A DNA stretch of 64,000 nt from Palsa-295 sp963781105 (GTDB taxonomy: Bacteria > Acidobacteriota > Terriglobia > Acidiferrales > UBA7541). Under the pieces are notes generated by a model. The model was given only the letters and a program-made list of their open reading frames with translations, ran no database searches and was not told the origin of the DNA. This document shows, in pieces, positions 1 to 9,308 of this stretch. Numbering within the stretch: position 1 is the first letter of the stretch; each line of letters opens with the position of its first letter. The position numbers were made by a program, and so were the translations under genes. The stretch is from assembly GCA_963781105.1 (NCBI GenBank), contig CAWAED010000010.1:114208-178207 (forward strand), in the 5' to 3' direction.

Positions 1-21
1 CCCTGCGGCTATCATGCTTCC

Positions 22-1011
22 ATGTCAACAAGCCTCGATGTGCGCGGCCTCACCGTCGAGCTTCCCACGCCCTCCGGCTGGGTGCGCCCCGTGAACGACG
101 TCTCTTTCACGCTCGCGCGCGGCGAAACTCTCGGCATCGTCGGCGAATCCGGCTCCGGCAAGACGATGTTGTCATTAGCGCTGATGGGCCTCGAACCGCA
201 CGGCGGACGGCGTCAAGGCGAAGCGTGGCTACATCCGCGCAACGCCAGCGCGAACGGCGACAGCCCGCGCGAAAATCTCCTCGCCCTCTCCCCCGAAAAA
301 ATGCGCGAAGTCCGGGGTCGCGAAATCGCCATGATTTTTCAAGAGCCGATGACCGCGCTCAATCCCGTCCTGCGCATCGGCGCGCAAATCGAGGAAGCCA
401 TCCGCGTACACGAGCCGCGCGTCGCCGCCCACGAAATTCGCAGCCGCGCTCTCGCTGCTATCGAACGCGCCGCGCTCTCCGACCCCGCGCGCCGCGCGCG
501 CCAATATCCGCACCAGCTTTCCGGTGGCCTGCGCCAGCGAGTGATGATCGCCATGGCCCTCGCAGCCGCTCCGGGGGTCCTCATCGCCGATGAGCCTACC
601 ACCGCGCTCGACGTGACCGTTCAAAAGCAAATCCTCGAGCTCCTCGCAAAATTGCGCCGCGACCTCCAGCTTTCCATGCTCTTCATCACGCACGATCTCG
701 GAGTCGTCGCGCAAGTTGCCGATCGCGTCGCGGTCATGTACGCCGGACGCATCGTCGAAGAGGGCCCGGTCTCTGAAGTCCTCCACGCGCCGGCACACCC
801 TTACACGCAAGCGCTTCTGCGCGCCGCACCCCGCCTCGCGCGCGAAAAATTAGTCCCGATTCCCGGCACCGTTCCGGCGCTCGATGCGCTTCCTCCCGGC
901 TGCGCTTTCGCCCCACGCTGCCCGCACCACGTACCGCAGTGCGACGCAGCCGTGCCGGAATTGCGCGCGGTAAACACAAATCATCACGCGAGGTGTATTC
1001 TCGTCCCATGA
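22..1011 (+). CDS. Oligopeptide-type ABC transporter ATP-binding protein (OppD/DppD-like)
   Basis: This is a cytoplasmic ATPase that would power a peptide or nickel-type ABC importer. Walker A (GESGSGKT) lies at residues 41-48. The signature is LSGGLRQR, and Walker B plus D-loop reads LIADEPTTALD. The C-terminal tail has the OppD/DppD oligopeptide-binding extension with clustered cysteines (PGCAFAPRCPHH). At 329 aa the length is normal for OppD. The stop overlaps the start of the next gene (ATGA), so the methyltransferase and the OppF-like ATPase at 1859 are very likely cotranscribed. No permease or solute-binding protein is visible; these may lie upstream of the window. The substrate cannot be told from the ATPase. 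Confidence 0.92.
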   Translation: MSTSLDVRGLTVELPTPSGWVRPVNDVSFTLARGETLGIVGESGSGKTMLSLALMGLEPHGGRRQGEAWLHPRNASANGDSPRENLLALSPEKMREVRGREIAMIFQEPMTALNPVLRIGAQIEEAIRVHEPRVAAHEIRSRALAAIERAALSDPARRARQYPHQLSGGLRQRVMIAMALAAAPGVLIADEPTTALDVTVQKQILELLAKLRRDLQLSMLFITHDLGVVAQVADRVAVMYAGRIVEEGPVSEVLHAPAHPYTQALLRAAPRLAREKLVPIPGTVPALDALPPGCAFAPRCPHHVPQCDAAVPELRAVNTNHHARCILVP

Positions 1012-1856
1012 ACTCGGTCCACAATCCCGCTCAGCCTGAAAAAATAAGCGACCAGCAACTGAAAGCACGCGTTCGCGACCGCTTCACGCAAACCGCCGAA
1101 GTTTTCGGCGATTACGCCGTCACCGAACGCGTCGCCGAAGCCGAATTGCTCGCGCGCCTTGTCAATGCCGGTCCCGAAGACCTCGCCGTAGACCTCGCCT
1201 CCGGCCCCGGCACGCTCGCTCTGCGCTTCGCAAAACACGTCCGTTGGATTTGCGCGCTCGATTTCACTCCCGCGATTCTCGCCCGCGCGCGCCACAAAGC
1301 CGCCGCGGAAGGCTTGCTCGAAAAATTCGCGTTCGCCCTCGGCGACGCGCAAGCGTTGCCCTTCGCCGACGCCTCTCTCGATCTCGCCGTCACCAGCTAC
1401 AGCCTCCACCATATTTCCGATCCCGCCCGCGTCATCCGCGAAATGGCGCGCGTCGTAAAACGCGGTGGCCGCGTCGGCGTGATTGATATCGCCGCACCCG
1501 AAGACCCCAAAATTCGCGAACTGAATCACCGGATCGAATATATTCGCGATCATTCCCACTCGCGCTCGCTCACCCAGCCGGAATTCGCGGAGATGTTCAC
1601 CGCCGCGGGCCTGCGCATCACCGCAACCGAATATCGCGAACATCCGCGCGTCTTTGCTCACTGGATGCAGGTCGCGGGCTGGAAACCCAGCGATCCCGAA
1701 TTCATCGAAGCCCGCCGCTTGATGGTTGATTCCATCGCGGACGACGGCGCGAATTTTCACCCGCGCTTCCAGCCCGCGGACGTCACGCTACCCGGCGCGG
1801 AGCCCGACCTTTACATGGTCAACACTTCCATCAACATCGCTGCCGAGAAATTGTAG
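1008..1856 (+). CDS. Class I SAM-dependent methyltransferase
   Basis: This is a Rossmann-fold methyltransferase of the UbiE/Methyltransf_11 kind. Motif I is DLASGPGTLALRF, followed by an acidic residue at the end of strand 2 (ALDFTPAIL) and the post-I motif GDAQALPFADASLDLAV. The start at 1008 is chosen because it overlaps the preceding stop by 4 bp (ATGA); an in-frame start at 939 would run deep into the upstream ATPase. It sits between two ABC ATPases, which may mean only shared transcription. The acceptor substrate is unknown; ubiquinone/menaquinone methylation is not supported by any neighbour. Confidence 0.85.
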   Translation: MNSVHNPAQPEKISDQQLKARVRDRFTQTAEVFGDYAVTERVAEAELLARLVNAGPEDLAVDLASGPGTLALRFAKHVRWICALDFTPAILARARHKAAAEGLLEKFAFALGDAQALPFADASLDLAVTSYSLHHISDPARVIREMARVVKRGGRVGVIDIAAPEDPKIRELNHRIEYIRDHSHSRSLTQPEFAEMFTAAGLRITATEYREHPRVFAHWMQVAGWKPSDPEFIEARRLMVDSIADDGANFHPRFQPADVTLPGAEPDLYMVNTSINIAAEKL

Positions 1857-1858
1857 GT

Positions 1859-2662
1859 ATGCCCGCGGAAGTCTTACTCAAAGCGCGCAATCTACGAAAA
1901 TCCTACGCGCTCGCCGCCGGCCTGTTCACGCAATCGACTGGCCGGCGTGCTCTTGCCGTGGACGGCGTCAGCTTCTCCCTCGCCCGCGGTGAAAGTCTCG
2001 GCATCGTCGGAGAATCCGGCTGCGGCAAGACGACTCTCGCCCGCATGCTGCTCCGCTTGATCGAGCCGGACTCCGGCGAAATTATCTTTCGCGGCAAGAA
2101 TTGGCTCAGCGCGAGCGGAGGGGAATTGCGCCAGCTGCGCCGCGGCATGCAAATGGTTTTCCAGGATCCGATCGCGTCGCTCAACCCGCGCATGCGCGTC
2201 GGCACAATCGTCAGCGAGCCGCTCGCCATCCACGATCCGCAACTCGCGCGCAACGAGCGCCGCAACCGCGCCGTCGAAATCCTCGCCGCCGTCGGCCTCG
2301 GCCCTGAAGCTCTCACGCGCTACCCCCACGAATTTTCCGGCGGCCAGCGCCAACGCATCGGCATAGCCCGCGCGCTGATCCTGCGCCCGGATCTCTTGAT
2401 CGCCGATGAGCCAGTCTCCGCGCTCGACGTGTCAGTAGGCGCCCAAATCCTCGAGCTGCTGGCTCGCCTTCAACGCGAATTCTCGCTCACGCTAATTCTG
2501 ATCTCGCACAGCCTCCCGGTAGTAGCCCAACTAGCGACTACGGTAGCCGTAATGCAAGCCGGCCAAATCGTAGAGCAAGGCCAAGCGGCCCAAGTCCTCC
2601 AAACCCCGAAGCACCAATACACCCAAGCCCTGCTAGCCGCCGTCCCCGAAATCCCCGAATAA
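1859..2662 (+). CDS. Oligopeptide-type ABC transporter ATP-binding protein (OppF/DppF-like)
   Basis: This is the second ATPase of the putative peptide importer, starting 2 bp after the methyltransferase stop. Walker A is GESGCGKT, the signature FSGGQRQRIGIARAL, Walker B LIADEPVSALD, and the H-loop region is LISHSLPVV. It is 267 aa, shorter than typical OppF (about 320), and lacks most of the C-terminal cysteine-containing extension; the C-terminus ends soon after the HQYTQALLAAVPE motif. OppD/OppF pairs form a heterodimer on the membrane permeases. The window contains no permease for it. Confidence 0.9.
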   Translation: MPAEVLLKARNLRKSYALAAGLFTQSTGRRALAVDGVSFSLARGESLGIVGESGCGKTTLARMLLRLIEPDSGEIIFRGKNWLSASGGELRQLRRGMQMVFQDPIASLNPRMRVGTIVSEPLAIHDPQLARNERRNRAVEILAAVGLGPEALTRYPHEFSGGQRQRIGIARALILRPDLLIADEPVSALDVSVGAQILELLARLQREFSLTLILISHSLPVVAQLATTVAVMQAGQIVEQGQAAQVLQTPKHQYTQALLAAVPEIPE

Positions 2663-2710
2663 GAAAGCTAAGTAGCACACTACGAGCCGCAAATGGTTCG
2701 CCAACCAATA

Positions 2711-2762
2711 GGGAGTGCGGCTGCGTGCCGCCGCTTTCTCTCACGCGAGGCGCGCCTCGCGT
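2711..2762 (+). repeat. Double-hairpin dispersed repeat, copy 1
   Basis: The element begins GGGAGTGCGGC and holds two palindromes, the second being the perfect GCGAGGCGCGCCTCGC at 2745-2760. A diverged copy follows at 2808-2858, and another copy lies on the opposite strand at 54648-54700. It is noncoding and intergenic, and resembles REP/BIME elements. Confidence 0.65.
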
Positions 2763-2807
2763 CCAAAGTCAAAAGCACCACAAACGATCCGCCATCCGCC
2801 TTGTCTG

Positions 2808-2858
2808 GGACTGCGCCGCCTTGCCGCCGCCTTGGTTCAAGGCGAGGCTTGCCTCGCC
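2808..2858 (+). repeat. Double-hairpin dispersed repeat, copy 2
   Basis: This begins GGGACTGCGCCGCC and ends with the palindrome GGCGAGGCTTGCCTCGCC at 2841-2858. The second palindrome matches the one at 54648-54665 exactly in reverse complement, and the overall arrangement matches copy 1. Confidence 0.65.
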
Positions 2859-3028
2859 TAAAACGTCACCAGCATCGCGAACGATCCGTGAACCCATGCA
2901 GCTGCAGGATATCTGCTCGCCCCTCGAATAAATCCTGATAGAATCGCCCCGGCTGAAACTTTCAAAGAAGCGATCCGTACCAGCAAAGAGACACCGCATC
3001 ACCCATCGCCGCGAAGAGGAGAAACCCA

Positions 3029-3775
3029 ATGGCCGACGCCGCAACTCCCACGCCAGCCCCCGCCACCTCCGACAATTCCTTCAGCCGCATCTTCGGCGTT
3101 CTGTTCAGCCCCAAGCCCACCTTCGAGTCCATCGTCCGCCGCCCCACCTGGATCGTCCCAGTCGTCCTCGGCTGTATTTTTTTCATCGTGATAGTTGCAA
3201 TCTTCACCCAACGTGGCGGATGGCGCAGCTTTTTTGAAAAGCAAGACGCCAACAGTTCCCGCATGCAAAGCATGTCCCGGGAAGAACGTGACCGCACCAT
3301 GGACGCGCAGGTCAAATTCGCGCCCACGTTTGGTTACGTCGAAGGTGTGATTATTCCTCCCATCGCTGCGGTAATTGTCGCCGCAGTTCTCATGCTAGTC
3401 TTCAACCTCAGTGGCGCAACGAGAGTTGATTTCAAGACCTCACTGGGAATCGTTTCCTACGCCTGGGTGCCCTGGCTCGTCCACGCAATCCTCAGCATTT
3501 TGATCTTGTTTCTGAAAGATGCGTCCACGGTGGACTTACAAAACATCGTCGCGTCCAATCCCGCAGCGTTTCTCTCCGACGACGCGGCTAAATGGCTCGT
3601 CTCGCTCCTCGGCTCGCTTGACATCTTCGCCATCTGGACCTTGGCGCTTCTAGCCATCGGCTACAGCGCCACTAACCCCAAGAAACTTTCGTTCGGCAAA
3701 GCTTTCGTCCTCGTGATCATCCCGTGGATTTTTTTCATCGCCATCAAGGTCGGGCTCACCGCCGCGTTCTCCTGA
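3029..3775 (+). CDS. Yip1-family integral membrane protein
   Basis: This is a 248-aa membrane protein with a Pro/Ala/Thr-rich cytoplasmic N-terminus, then an RIFGVLFSPKPTFESI-type motif typical of bacterial Yip1-domain proteins, and about five hydrophobic segments (near residues 43-60, 108-130, 150-168, 195-215 and 228-246). Between segments 1 and 2 lies a soluble loop of about 45 residues. The start at 3029 has a good GAGGAG ribosome-binding site. The function of bacterial Yip1-domain proteins is not established; a role in membrane organisation is only inferred from eukaryotic relatives. It ends 13 bp before tgt. Confidence 0.75.
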   Translation: MADAATPTPAPATSDNSFSRIFGVLFSPKPTFESIVRRPTWIVPVVLGCIFFIVIVAIFTQRGGWRSFFEKQDANSSRMQSMSREERDRTMDAQVKFAPTFGYVEGVIIPPIAAVIVAAVLMLVFNLSGATRVDFKTSLGIVSYAWVPWLVHAILSILILFLKDASTVDLQNIVASNPAAFLSDDAAKWLVSLLGSLDIFAIWTLALLAIGYSATNPKKLSFGKAFVLVIIPWIFFIAIKVGLTAAFS

Positions 3776-3788
3776 TACACTCGTTCGA

Positions 3789-4919
3789 ATGGAGTCGCAC
3801 CACGCGGGATTCAAGTTCGAAGTCCTAGCCACCGATCCCACCGGTGCGCGCTTAGGCCGCCTCACCACGCCGCACGGCGTCATTGACACTCCGGCGTTCA
3901 TGCCCGTCGGCACCGCCGCCACCGTAAAAGGCCAAACGCAGCACGACCTCGAGGACCTCGGCGTGCAAATCCTGCTCTCGAACACCTACCATCTCTTTCT
4001 GCGTCCCGGCCATGAACTCATCCGCCAGCTGGGCGGCTTGCACAAATTCATGTCCTGGCCGCGCGCCATCCTCACCGATTCCGGCGGCTTCCAGGTTTTC
4101 AGCCTCAGTGAATTGCGCAAAGTTACGGACGAAGGCGTCGCCTTCCGCTCGCATCTCGACGGCTCCGAACATTTTCTTTCGCCCGAAAAAGCGCTGGGAA
4201 TCGAAATTGCTCTCGGCGCGGACATCATCATGGTCCTTGATGAATGCATCGAAGCTCCTTCCAAGGAATCACGCGCCCGCGAAGCCGCCGCGCGCACTCT
4301 CGATTGGGCCCGCCGCTCGCGCGATTATTTCGCGCAGCACGGTGATCCCGCGCGCCAGGCGCTTTTCGGCATCGTGCAAGGCGGCACGCATGCCGCACTC
4401 CGCCGCGAAAATGCCGACGCTCTCGTCGCGCTCGATTTTCCCGGCTACGCCATCGGCGGCCTAGCCGTCGGCGAGCCGCACTTGACCACCTGTGAAATGA
4501 CGCACGCCGCCGCTTCGCGCCTTCCCGCCGATCGGCCGCGCTATCTCATGGGCGTCGGCAAACCCGAACAAATTCCCGATTACGTCGCGCTCGGAATAGA
4601 CATGATGGATTGCGTCCTTCCCACCCGCAGCGCCCGACACGGATGTCTCTACACCTCGCAGGGCCGCCTGCTCATAAAAAACGCGAAATACGCCAACGAT
4701 CCGCGTCCCATTGACGAATCCTGCGGCTGCGCCGTCTGTCGTCGTTACTCGCGCGCGTATCTCCGCCACCTCTACGCCTCCGGAGAATTTCTCGCGACGA
4801 TCCTGAACACCCACCACAACGTTTACTTTTACCTTGACATAATGCGCGAAATTCGCGAGGCTATCCGTTTTGGGAAGCTCGAAAAGTTCCGCTCTGATCT
4901 TCAGGCTCGTCTGAAATAA
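3789..4919 (+). CDS. tgt: tRNA-guanine(34) transglycosylase
   Basis: This enzyme exchanges guanine at the wobble position of GUN-anticodon tRNAs for preQ1 on the way to queuosine. It is 376 aa, the usual length. Visible hallmarks are DSGGFQVFSL (substrate pocket with the catalytic-site Asp), the GIVQGG motif, GGLAVGE, and a C-terminal zinc site (CGCAVCRRYSRAYLRHL). It is followed by yajC-secD-secF, the classic tgt-yajC-secDF arrangement of many bacteria, which makes the assignment firm. No strong ribosome-binding site is seen before the ATG. Confidence 0.97.
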   Translation: MESHHAGFKFEVLATDPTGARLGRLTTPHGVIDTPAFMPVGTAATVKGQTQHDLEDLGVQILLSNTYHLFLRPGHELIRQLGGLHKFMSWPRAILTDSGGFQVFSLSELRKVTDEGVAFRSHLDGSEHFLSPEKALGIEIALGADIIMVLDECIEAPSKESRAREAAARTLDWARRSRDYFAQHGDPARQALFGIVQGGTHAALRRENADALVALDFPGYAIGGLAVGEPHLTTCEMTHAAASRLPADRPRYLMGVGKPEQIPDYVALGIDMMDCVLPTRSARHGCLYTSQGRLLIKNAKYANDPRPIDESCGCAVCRRYSRAYLRHLYASGEFLATILNTHHNVYFYLDIMREIREAIRFGKLEKFRSDLQARLK

Positions 4920-5074
4920 GACAACCCAAGCAGGTGTTGGGCGCGGTCGCGGGCGGAGCAGCATCTTCGGCGTACGAGCTTTCGGCCTGCCGTCCCCGGC
5001 AAGCTTGCCCGTCCTGGTGGGGTTGACCGTCGTCGTGGTTTCAGGCACGCGAAGACGATAAAGGCGCAAATATC

Positions 5075-5404
5075 GTGATCATTGGCAGTCTCATTTTTTC
5101 GAGCGTAGCGTTCGCCCTGCAGTCGCAACCGGGCGGCATCGCGCTATTTCTCCCGCTGATTCTCATCATGGTAATCTTTTATTTTCTGATGATACTCCCC
5201 GCGCAGCGCCGCCAGAAAAAGGTCAACGAAATGCTCAAGGCCCTGAAAAATGGCGACAAGGTCATCACCAACGGCGGAATTTACGGCACCATCGTCGGGC
5301 TGGAAGACGACACCGTCCAATTGCGCATTGCCGACCAAGTGAAAATGAAAATATCCCGCAGCGCCATCGCCGGCCTGCAGTCCGAACCGCCGAAGGAGAA
5401 TTAG
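5075..5404 (+). CDS. yajC: Preprotein translocase accessory subunit YajC
   Basis: This small single-pass membrane protein associates with SecDF. It starts with GTG at 5075, has a hydrophobic segment at about residues 22-45 (FLPLILIMVIFYFLMILPAQ) and then the typical cytoplasmic KKVNEMLKALKNGDKV-TNGGIYG-V segment. It is 109 aa, normal for YajC. It lies between tgt and secD, 9 bp before secD. The 155-bp gap after tgt has no gene. Confidence 0.93.
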   Translation: MIIGSLIFSSVAFALQSQPGGIALFLPLILIMVIFYFLMILPAQRRQKKVNEMLKALKNGDKVITNGGIYGTIVGLEDDTVQLRIADQVKMKISRSAIAGLQSEPPKEN

Positions 5405-5413
5405 GCCGCCCGC

Positions 5414-7036
5414 ATGAATCCTCAGCTCAGATGGAAATTCATTCTTATCTTGATCGTCATATTGATTTGCATATACGGTCTGCTTGGCCTGCCGCAATTC
5501 CCCACGTCCCTCGCGCAGGTGAAGCAAAATGTCGCGGACCGCATCAAGCTCGGCCTTGACCTGAAAGGCGGCAGCCACCTGGTTTTGGAAGTCCAAGTCG
5601 AAGAAGCCATCGGACAGCGTTGCGATCAGGCCGTGGACGAGATCACCCGCCAGGTCCACGAAAAAAATATAATCGTCGGCAATATTCGCCGCATAGACGA
5701 TACCCACATTGAAGTGGACAACGTGGACCCCTCCACTTCCAGCGCCTTTCGCGACATCATCAATAATCAATTTTCCGAGTGGGCCATCGCCCCCGCAGCG
5801 GGAGTCGCCAACGGTTACTTGCTCACCCTGAAGCCTTCCGTTGTCGCCGATGTTCGCCGCGACACCATGGACCAGGCTCTTGAAACCATCACCCGTCGCA
5901 TTAATGCCCTCGGCCTCACCGAACCGACCATCGCCTTCACTGGCCGCGGCGACAATGAAATCCTCGTGCAGCTTCCCGGCGAAGGTGATCCCACTCGCGC
6001 CAAATCCGTCATTCAAGCAGGCGGCCAGTTAACTTTGAATCGCGTCGCCGATGACCAAACCTATCCTTCCGAAGCCGCAGCGCTGGCTGCCAAGGGCGGC
6101 GTCCTTCCCCAAGGCGCCGTAATCGTTCCGGGAAAATCGGATTCGCAAACCGGTTCGGACGCCCAGCAGGTCTATTACGTTCTCGACCGCGCACCGATAG
6201 TTAGCGGCACGGATCTGCGCGGCGCCAGTCCTGCTCCCAGCACCCAGAATCCCGGCCAGTTCGAGGTTCAATTTCATCTGTCCAGCGCCGCGGCCGCGCG
6301 TTTTGGCCCGTTCACCGAAGCCAATATCGGCCATCGCATGGCTATTGTCCTCGACCATAAGGTTTATTCAGCGCCGACCATCCAAGGCCGCATTGACGAC
6401 ACCGGCGAAATCACCGGAAATTTTAGCCAGGAATCCGCGCAGGATCTCGCGCTCGTTTTGCGCGCGGGCGCTCTGCCCGCTTCCATCAAGTATCTCGAAG
6501 AACGCACCGTCGGCCCGTCGCTGGGCGCCGACTCCATCCGCGAAGGCGTGCGCGCTTCGATCGGCAGCATCGTCGTGGTGATGATTTTTCTTGTGATCTA
6601 TTATCGCCTCAGCGGTGTCAATGCAGTTGTGGCCCTTTTTCTGAACTTGGTCATCCTCATCGCTTTCATGGCTTACGCAGGCGCCGTGCTCACGCTACCG
6701 GGTATTGCCGGCGTGATCTTAACCATCGGCATGGGCGTGGACTCCAACGTTCTGGTCTTCGAACGCATTCGCGAGGAATTGCGCAACGGCAAAGCTCCGG
6801 CCTCCGCCGTGGATGCGGGTTTCGGGCACGCGTTTCTAACGATCATCGACACGCACGTTACGACCATCGTGTCAGCTATTTTCCTGTTTCTTTTCGGTAC
6901 CGGCCCCGTGCGTGGTTTCGCCGTAACTTTGGTCATCGGCTTACTGGCCAACCTGTTCACGTCCATTTACGTATCACGCGCGATTTTCGATTGGCATCTT
7001 TCGCGCATGGATCGCACGGCCGAACTAAGCATTTAG
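5414..7036 (+). CDS. secD: Protein translocase subunit SecD
   Basis: SecD is an RND-like membrane protein that uses the proton gradient to help complete protein export through SecYEG. It is 540 aa. It has an N-terminal transmembrane helix (about residues 8-25), the conserved DLKGGSHLVLEV motif, a large periplasmic region with RINALGLTEPTI and the P1-head, and a C-terminal block of hydrophobic helices from about residue 375 on, with GMGVDSNVLVFERIREE. It forms an operon with yajC and secF, although 188 bp separate it from secF. Confidence 0.97.
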   Translation: MNPQLRWKFILILIVILICIYGLLGLPQFPTSLAQVKQNVADRIKLGLDLKGGSHLVLEVQVEEAIGQRCDQAVDEITRQVHEKNIIVGNIRRIDDTHIEVDNVDPSTSSAFRDIINNQFSEWAIAPAAGVANGYLLTLKPSVVADVRRDTMDQALETITRRINALGLTEPTIAFTGRGDNEILVQLPGEGDPTRAKSVIQAGGQLTLNRVADDQTYPSEAAALAAKGGVLPQGAVIVPGKSDSQTGSDAQQVYYVLDRAPIVSGTDLRGASPAPSTQNPGQFEVQFHLSSAAAARFGPFTEANIGHRMAIVLDHKVYSAPTIQGRIDDTGEITGNFSQESAQDLALVLRAGALPASIKYLEERTVGPSLGADSIREGVRASIGSIVVVMIFLVIYYRLSGVNAVVALFLNLVILIAFMAYAGAVLTLPGIAGVILTIGMGVDSNVLVFERIREELRNGKAPASAVDAGFGHAFLTIIDTHVTTIVSAIFLFLFGTGPVRGFAVTLVIGLLANLFTSIYVSRAIFDWHLSRMDRTAELSI

Positions 7037-7044
7037 CCGCTTTT

Positions 7045-7075
7045 GTGGCAGAGCCACTCTTTGCTGTGCTCTTGG
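7045..7075 (-). repeat. Copy of the GAGCACAGCCAA-family dispersed repeat
   Basis: Read on the minus strand this gives CCAAGAGCACAGCAAAGAG followed by TGGCTCTGCCAC, an imperfect palindrome matching the element at 47617-47645 and the tandem array at 46579-46626. It lies in the secD-secF gap. Confidence 0.55.
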
Positions 7076-7224
7076 TTTTCGTAAGCGTGTGTATGTAAAC
7101 GGATTAGGCGCGAAAGGCTACAAGGGGCATCTCAGACGCGCCCTTTGCCCAGCAAGCTGAGAACGTTACCAGCGGGAACAAACCCGCGATATGCGGTGTC
7201 CAATAGAGGCGGATAGGTATCCGA

Positions 7225-8454
7225 ATGGAATTTTTCAAGAGCGTTAACGTTGACTGGATGGGGAAGGCGAAATACTTCGTCACGCTATCCCTCATCCTCT
7301 TAGCGGTCGGGTGGGCCTCCATTCTCAAGCACGGTGGCCTGGACTACGGCATCGACTTCCGCGGCGGCACTTTGGTTTATGTTCGCTTCGCTGGTCCGGC
7401 TCCGGTCAATGAGATCCGCAAAGGCCTGGCGTCCGCCGGCCTCGCCGATAGCTCCATTCAGTCCATCAGCGACACCGTGCTGAATACCGGTTCGCAGAAC
7501 GACGTTGTCATCGGCCTCGCGCGCAAGGGCCAGGACGAATCCTCGCTCGATTCCAACAAGCAGGCCATCCTTGACGTGCTGCACAAAACTTTCGGCACCG
7601 CGGACACCGCCGGCAAATCTGATTTCAACTCGGCCACCGCAGAAGCTATCGCCGCGTACCTCACGCAAAAAGATCCGCTCGTGCTCGGCGCCAACGCCGG
7701 TGACCGCTACAATCAGTTGGCGCAGCGCCTCCTCGATGCGCGCGACCGAGACCACGGCGGCATCCTCACTAATTTCGATGATCTGAAAAATGTCGATGGC
7801 GTCACTCCCGCGGTGATCTCTTCTCTTAAAAACGGTTTCGCCCTCGGCCAGTTCACCATCCGCAACGTCGAAATTGTCGGCCCCACCGTCGGCGCGCAAT
7901 TGCGCCGCCAGGCAATCCTTGCCACTCTCTATGCTTTGGCGGGCATGCTGGTATATATTGCCTTCAGATTTGAGTGGGTGTACGGAGCCGCCGCCGTTAT
8001 CGCTGTTTTCCACGACGTGCTCATTACGCTGGGCTTTTTCTCGTTGTTTCATTTCGAAATATCACTCACGGTGATTGCGGCCTTGCTCACGCTCGTCGGC
8101 TATTCCATGAACGACACCATCGTCATCTTCGATCGTGTTCGTGAAGATCTGCGCATCATGCGCCGCGAATCGTTTCCAGACGTCGTGAACAAGGCCATTA
8201 ACCAAACCCTATCCCGTACCATTCTTACCAGCGGGCTGACTTTCCTCACGGTTCTGGTACTCTTCCTCATGGGTGGGGAAGTCCTTCGCGCGTTCTCTTT
8301 TGCTATGGTGGTGGGAGTTGTGGTAGGTACATACTCCAGTTTCGGTATTGCGGCGCCCATCGTAGTGTTGTGGAATAAATATCGGGGTCAGGGAACTGCC
8401 GTTCGCGTCGGATCCGCAGCCGATAAGCGCGTCCCGGCAGCTGCAAGGAGGTAG
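7225..8454 (+). CDS. secF: Protein translocase subunit SecF
   Basis: This is the partner of SecD in the SecDF export motor. It has an N-terminal helix (about residues 15-32), the conserved DFRGGTLVYVRF, VGPTVGAQLRRQA, then five C-terminal membrane helices with GYSMNDTIVIFDRVRE. At 409 aa it is about 100 residues longer than typical SecF (about 310). The excess lies in the periplasmic domain (roughly residues 85-205), containing an Asp/Gln/Ala-rich region with DLKNVDGVTPAVISSL. The C-terminal tail is basic. tonB begins 5 bp after its stop. Confidence 0.96.
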   Translation: MEFFKSVNVDWMGKAKYFVTLSLILLAVGWASILKHGGLDYGIDFRGGTLVYVRFAGPAPVNEIRKGLASAGLADSSIQSISDTVLNTGSQNDVVIGLARKGQDESSLDSNKQAILDVLHKTFGTADTAGKSDFNSATAEAIAAYLTQKDPLVLGANAGDRYNQLAQRLLDARDRDHGGILTNFDDLKNVDGVTPAVISSLKNGFALGQFTIRNVEIVGPTVGAQLRRQAILATLYALAGMLVYIAFRFEWVYGAAAVIAVFHDVLITLGFFSLFHFEISLTVIAALLTLVGYSMNDTIVIFDRVREDLRIMRRESFPDVVNKAINQTLSRTILTSGLTFLTVLVLFLMGGEVLRAFSFAMVVGVVVGTYSSFGIAAPIVVLWNKYRGQGTAVRVGSAADKRVPAAARR

Positions 8455-8459
8455 GTGCC

Positions 8460-9200
8460 ATGTTTGACGATCTTGTTGTCTCCAGTGCGAATCCGAAGAA
8501 GACCAATAAGCCTTGGACCGTGGTGCTTTCGGCCATGATTCAGGCGGGCCTTCTGGGCATCTTGATTTTGATTCCGCTCATCTATACCGAAGCTTTGCCT
8601 AAAGCAATGCTCACAACTTTCCTGGTGCCGCCGCCGCCGCCGCCCCCTCCTCCGCCGCCGGCTGCCGCCGTGCCCGTCAAGATCAAGCCCGTGGCGCGCC
8701 TGATTCACAATGGCCAGATGATGGCTCCCACTGTCATCCCCAAGAAAGTTGAAATGATTAAGGAAGAAGAAATGCCGCCCGATGTCGGTGCGGTTGGCGT
8801 CGTCGGTGGCGTACCCGGAGGCGTTCCGGGCGGTCAAGCCGGCGGCGTGCTTGGCGGAATTATTGGTGGCACGGGCGCGGCTCTGCCTCCTCCGCCGAAA
8901 GCGACTCCCTCGCGCATCCGTGTAGGCGGCAACGTGGCCGCGGCGAAACTGATCCGTCAGGTCACTCCGATCTACCCAACTATCGCCAAGACGGCGCACA
9001 TCTCCGGCACCGTCACGCTTCACGCGATTATCTCCAAGGACGGTTCGATTGAGCAGCTCGAGTACGTCTCCGGTCCGCCCTTGCTGATGAGGAACGCTAT
9101 GGATGCCGTGCGACAGTGGCGCTACAACCCGACCCTGCTTAACGGCGAGCCGGTGGAAGTGGATACCACAATTTCAGTTGTGTTTACTTTGGGCGGTTAA
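8460..9200 (+). CDS. tonB: Energy transducer TonB
   Basis: This is an inner-membrane-anchored, periplasm-spanning protein that passes proton-motive force to outer-membrane transporters. It has a membrane helix at about residues 22-42, a poly-proline run of about 12 residues, a Gly-rich stretch (VVGGVPGGVPGGQAGG) and a C-terminal TonB domain (VTPIYPTIAKTAHISGTV, then AVRQWRYNPTLLNGEPVEV and a final VVFTL strand). A strong AAGGAGGT ribosome-binding site precedes the ATG. It is followed by exbB-exbD-exbD, forming a complete TonB system, and is tightly linked to secF. Confidence 0.95.
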   Translation: MFDDLVVSSANPKKTNKPWTVVLSAMIQAGLLGILILIPLIYTEALPKAMLTTFLVPPPPPPPPPPPAAAVPVKIKPVARLIHNGQMMAPTVIPKKVEMIKEEEMPPDVGAVGVVGGVPGGVPGGQAGGVLGGIIGGTGAALPPPPKATPSRIRVGGNVAAAKLIRQVTPIYPTIAKTAHISGTVTLHAIISKDGSIEQLEYVSGPPLLMRNAMDAVRQWRYNPTLLNGEPVEVDTTISVVFTLGG

Positions 9201-9308
9201 GCAGGGCATGGTTCAGGTCTCTCGCGGGGCCCGGGCTGATTCGAAATAAAATCCGACCGGCAGAATCTTGCTGCCGTGATCGTTTCGCAGGAACGGAGGA
9301 GCAAACTA

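Larger units (their letters stand above)
2663..3028. other. Intergenic region with palindromic repeats
   Basis: This 366-bp gap has no supportable gene. It contains two copies of a double-hairpin repeat (entered separately) and the ribosome-binding region of the Yip1-like gene (GAGGAG about 8 bp before its ATG). Short open frames across it are low-complexity readings of the palindromes. Confidence 0.7.
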
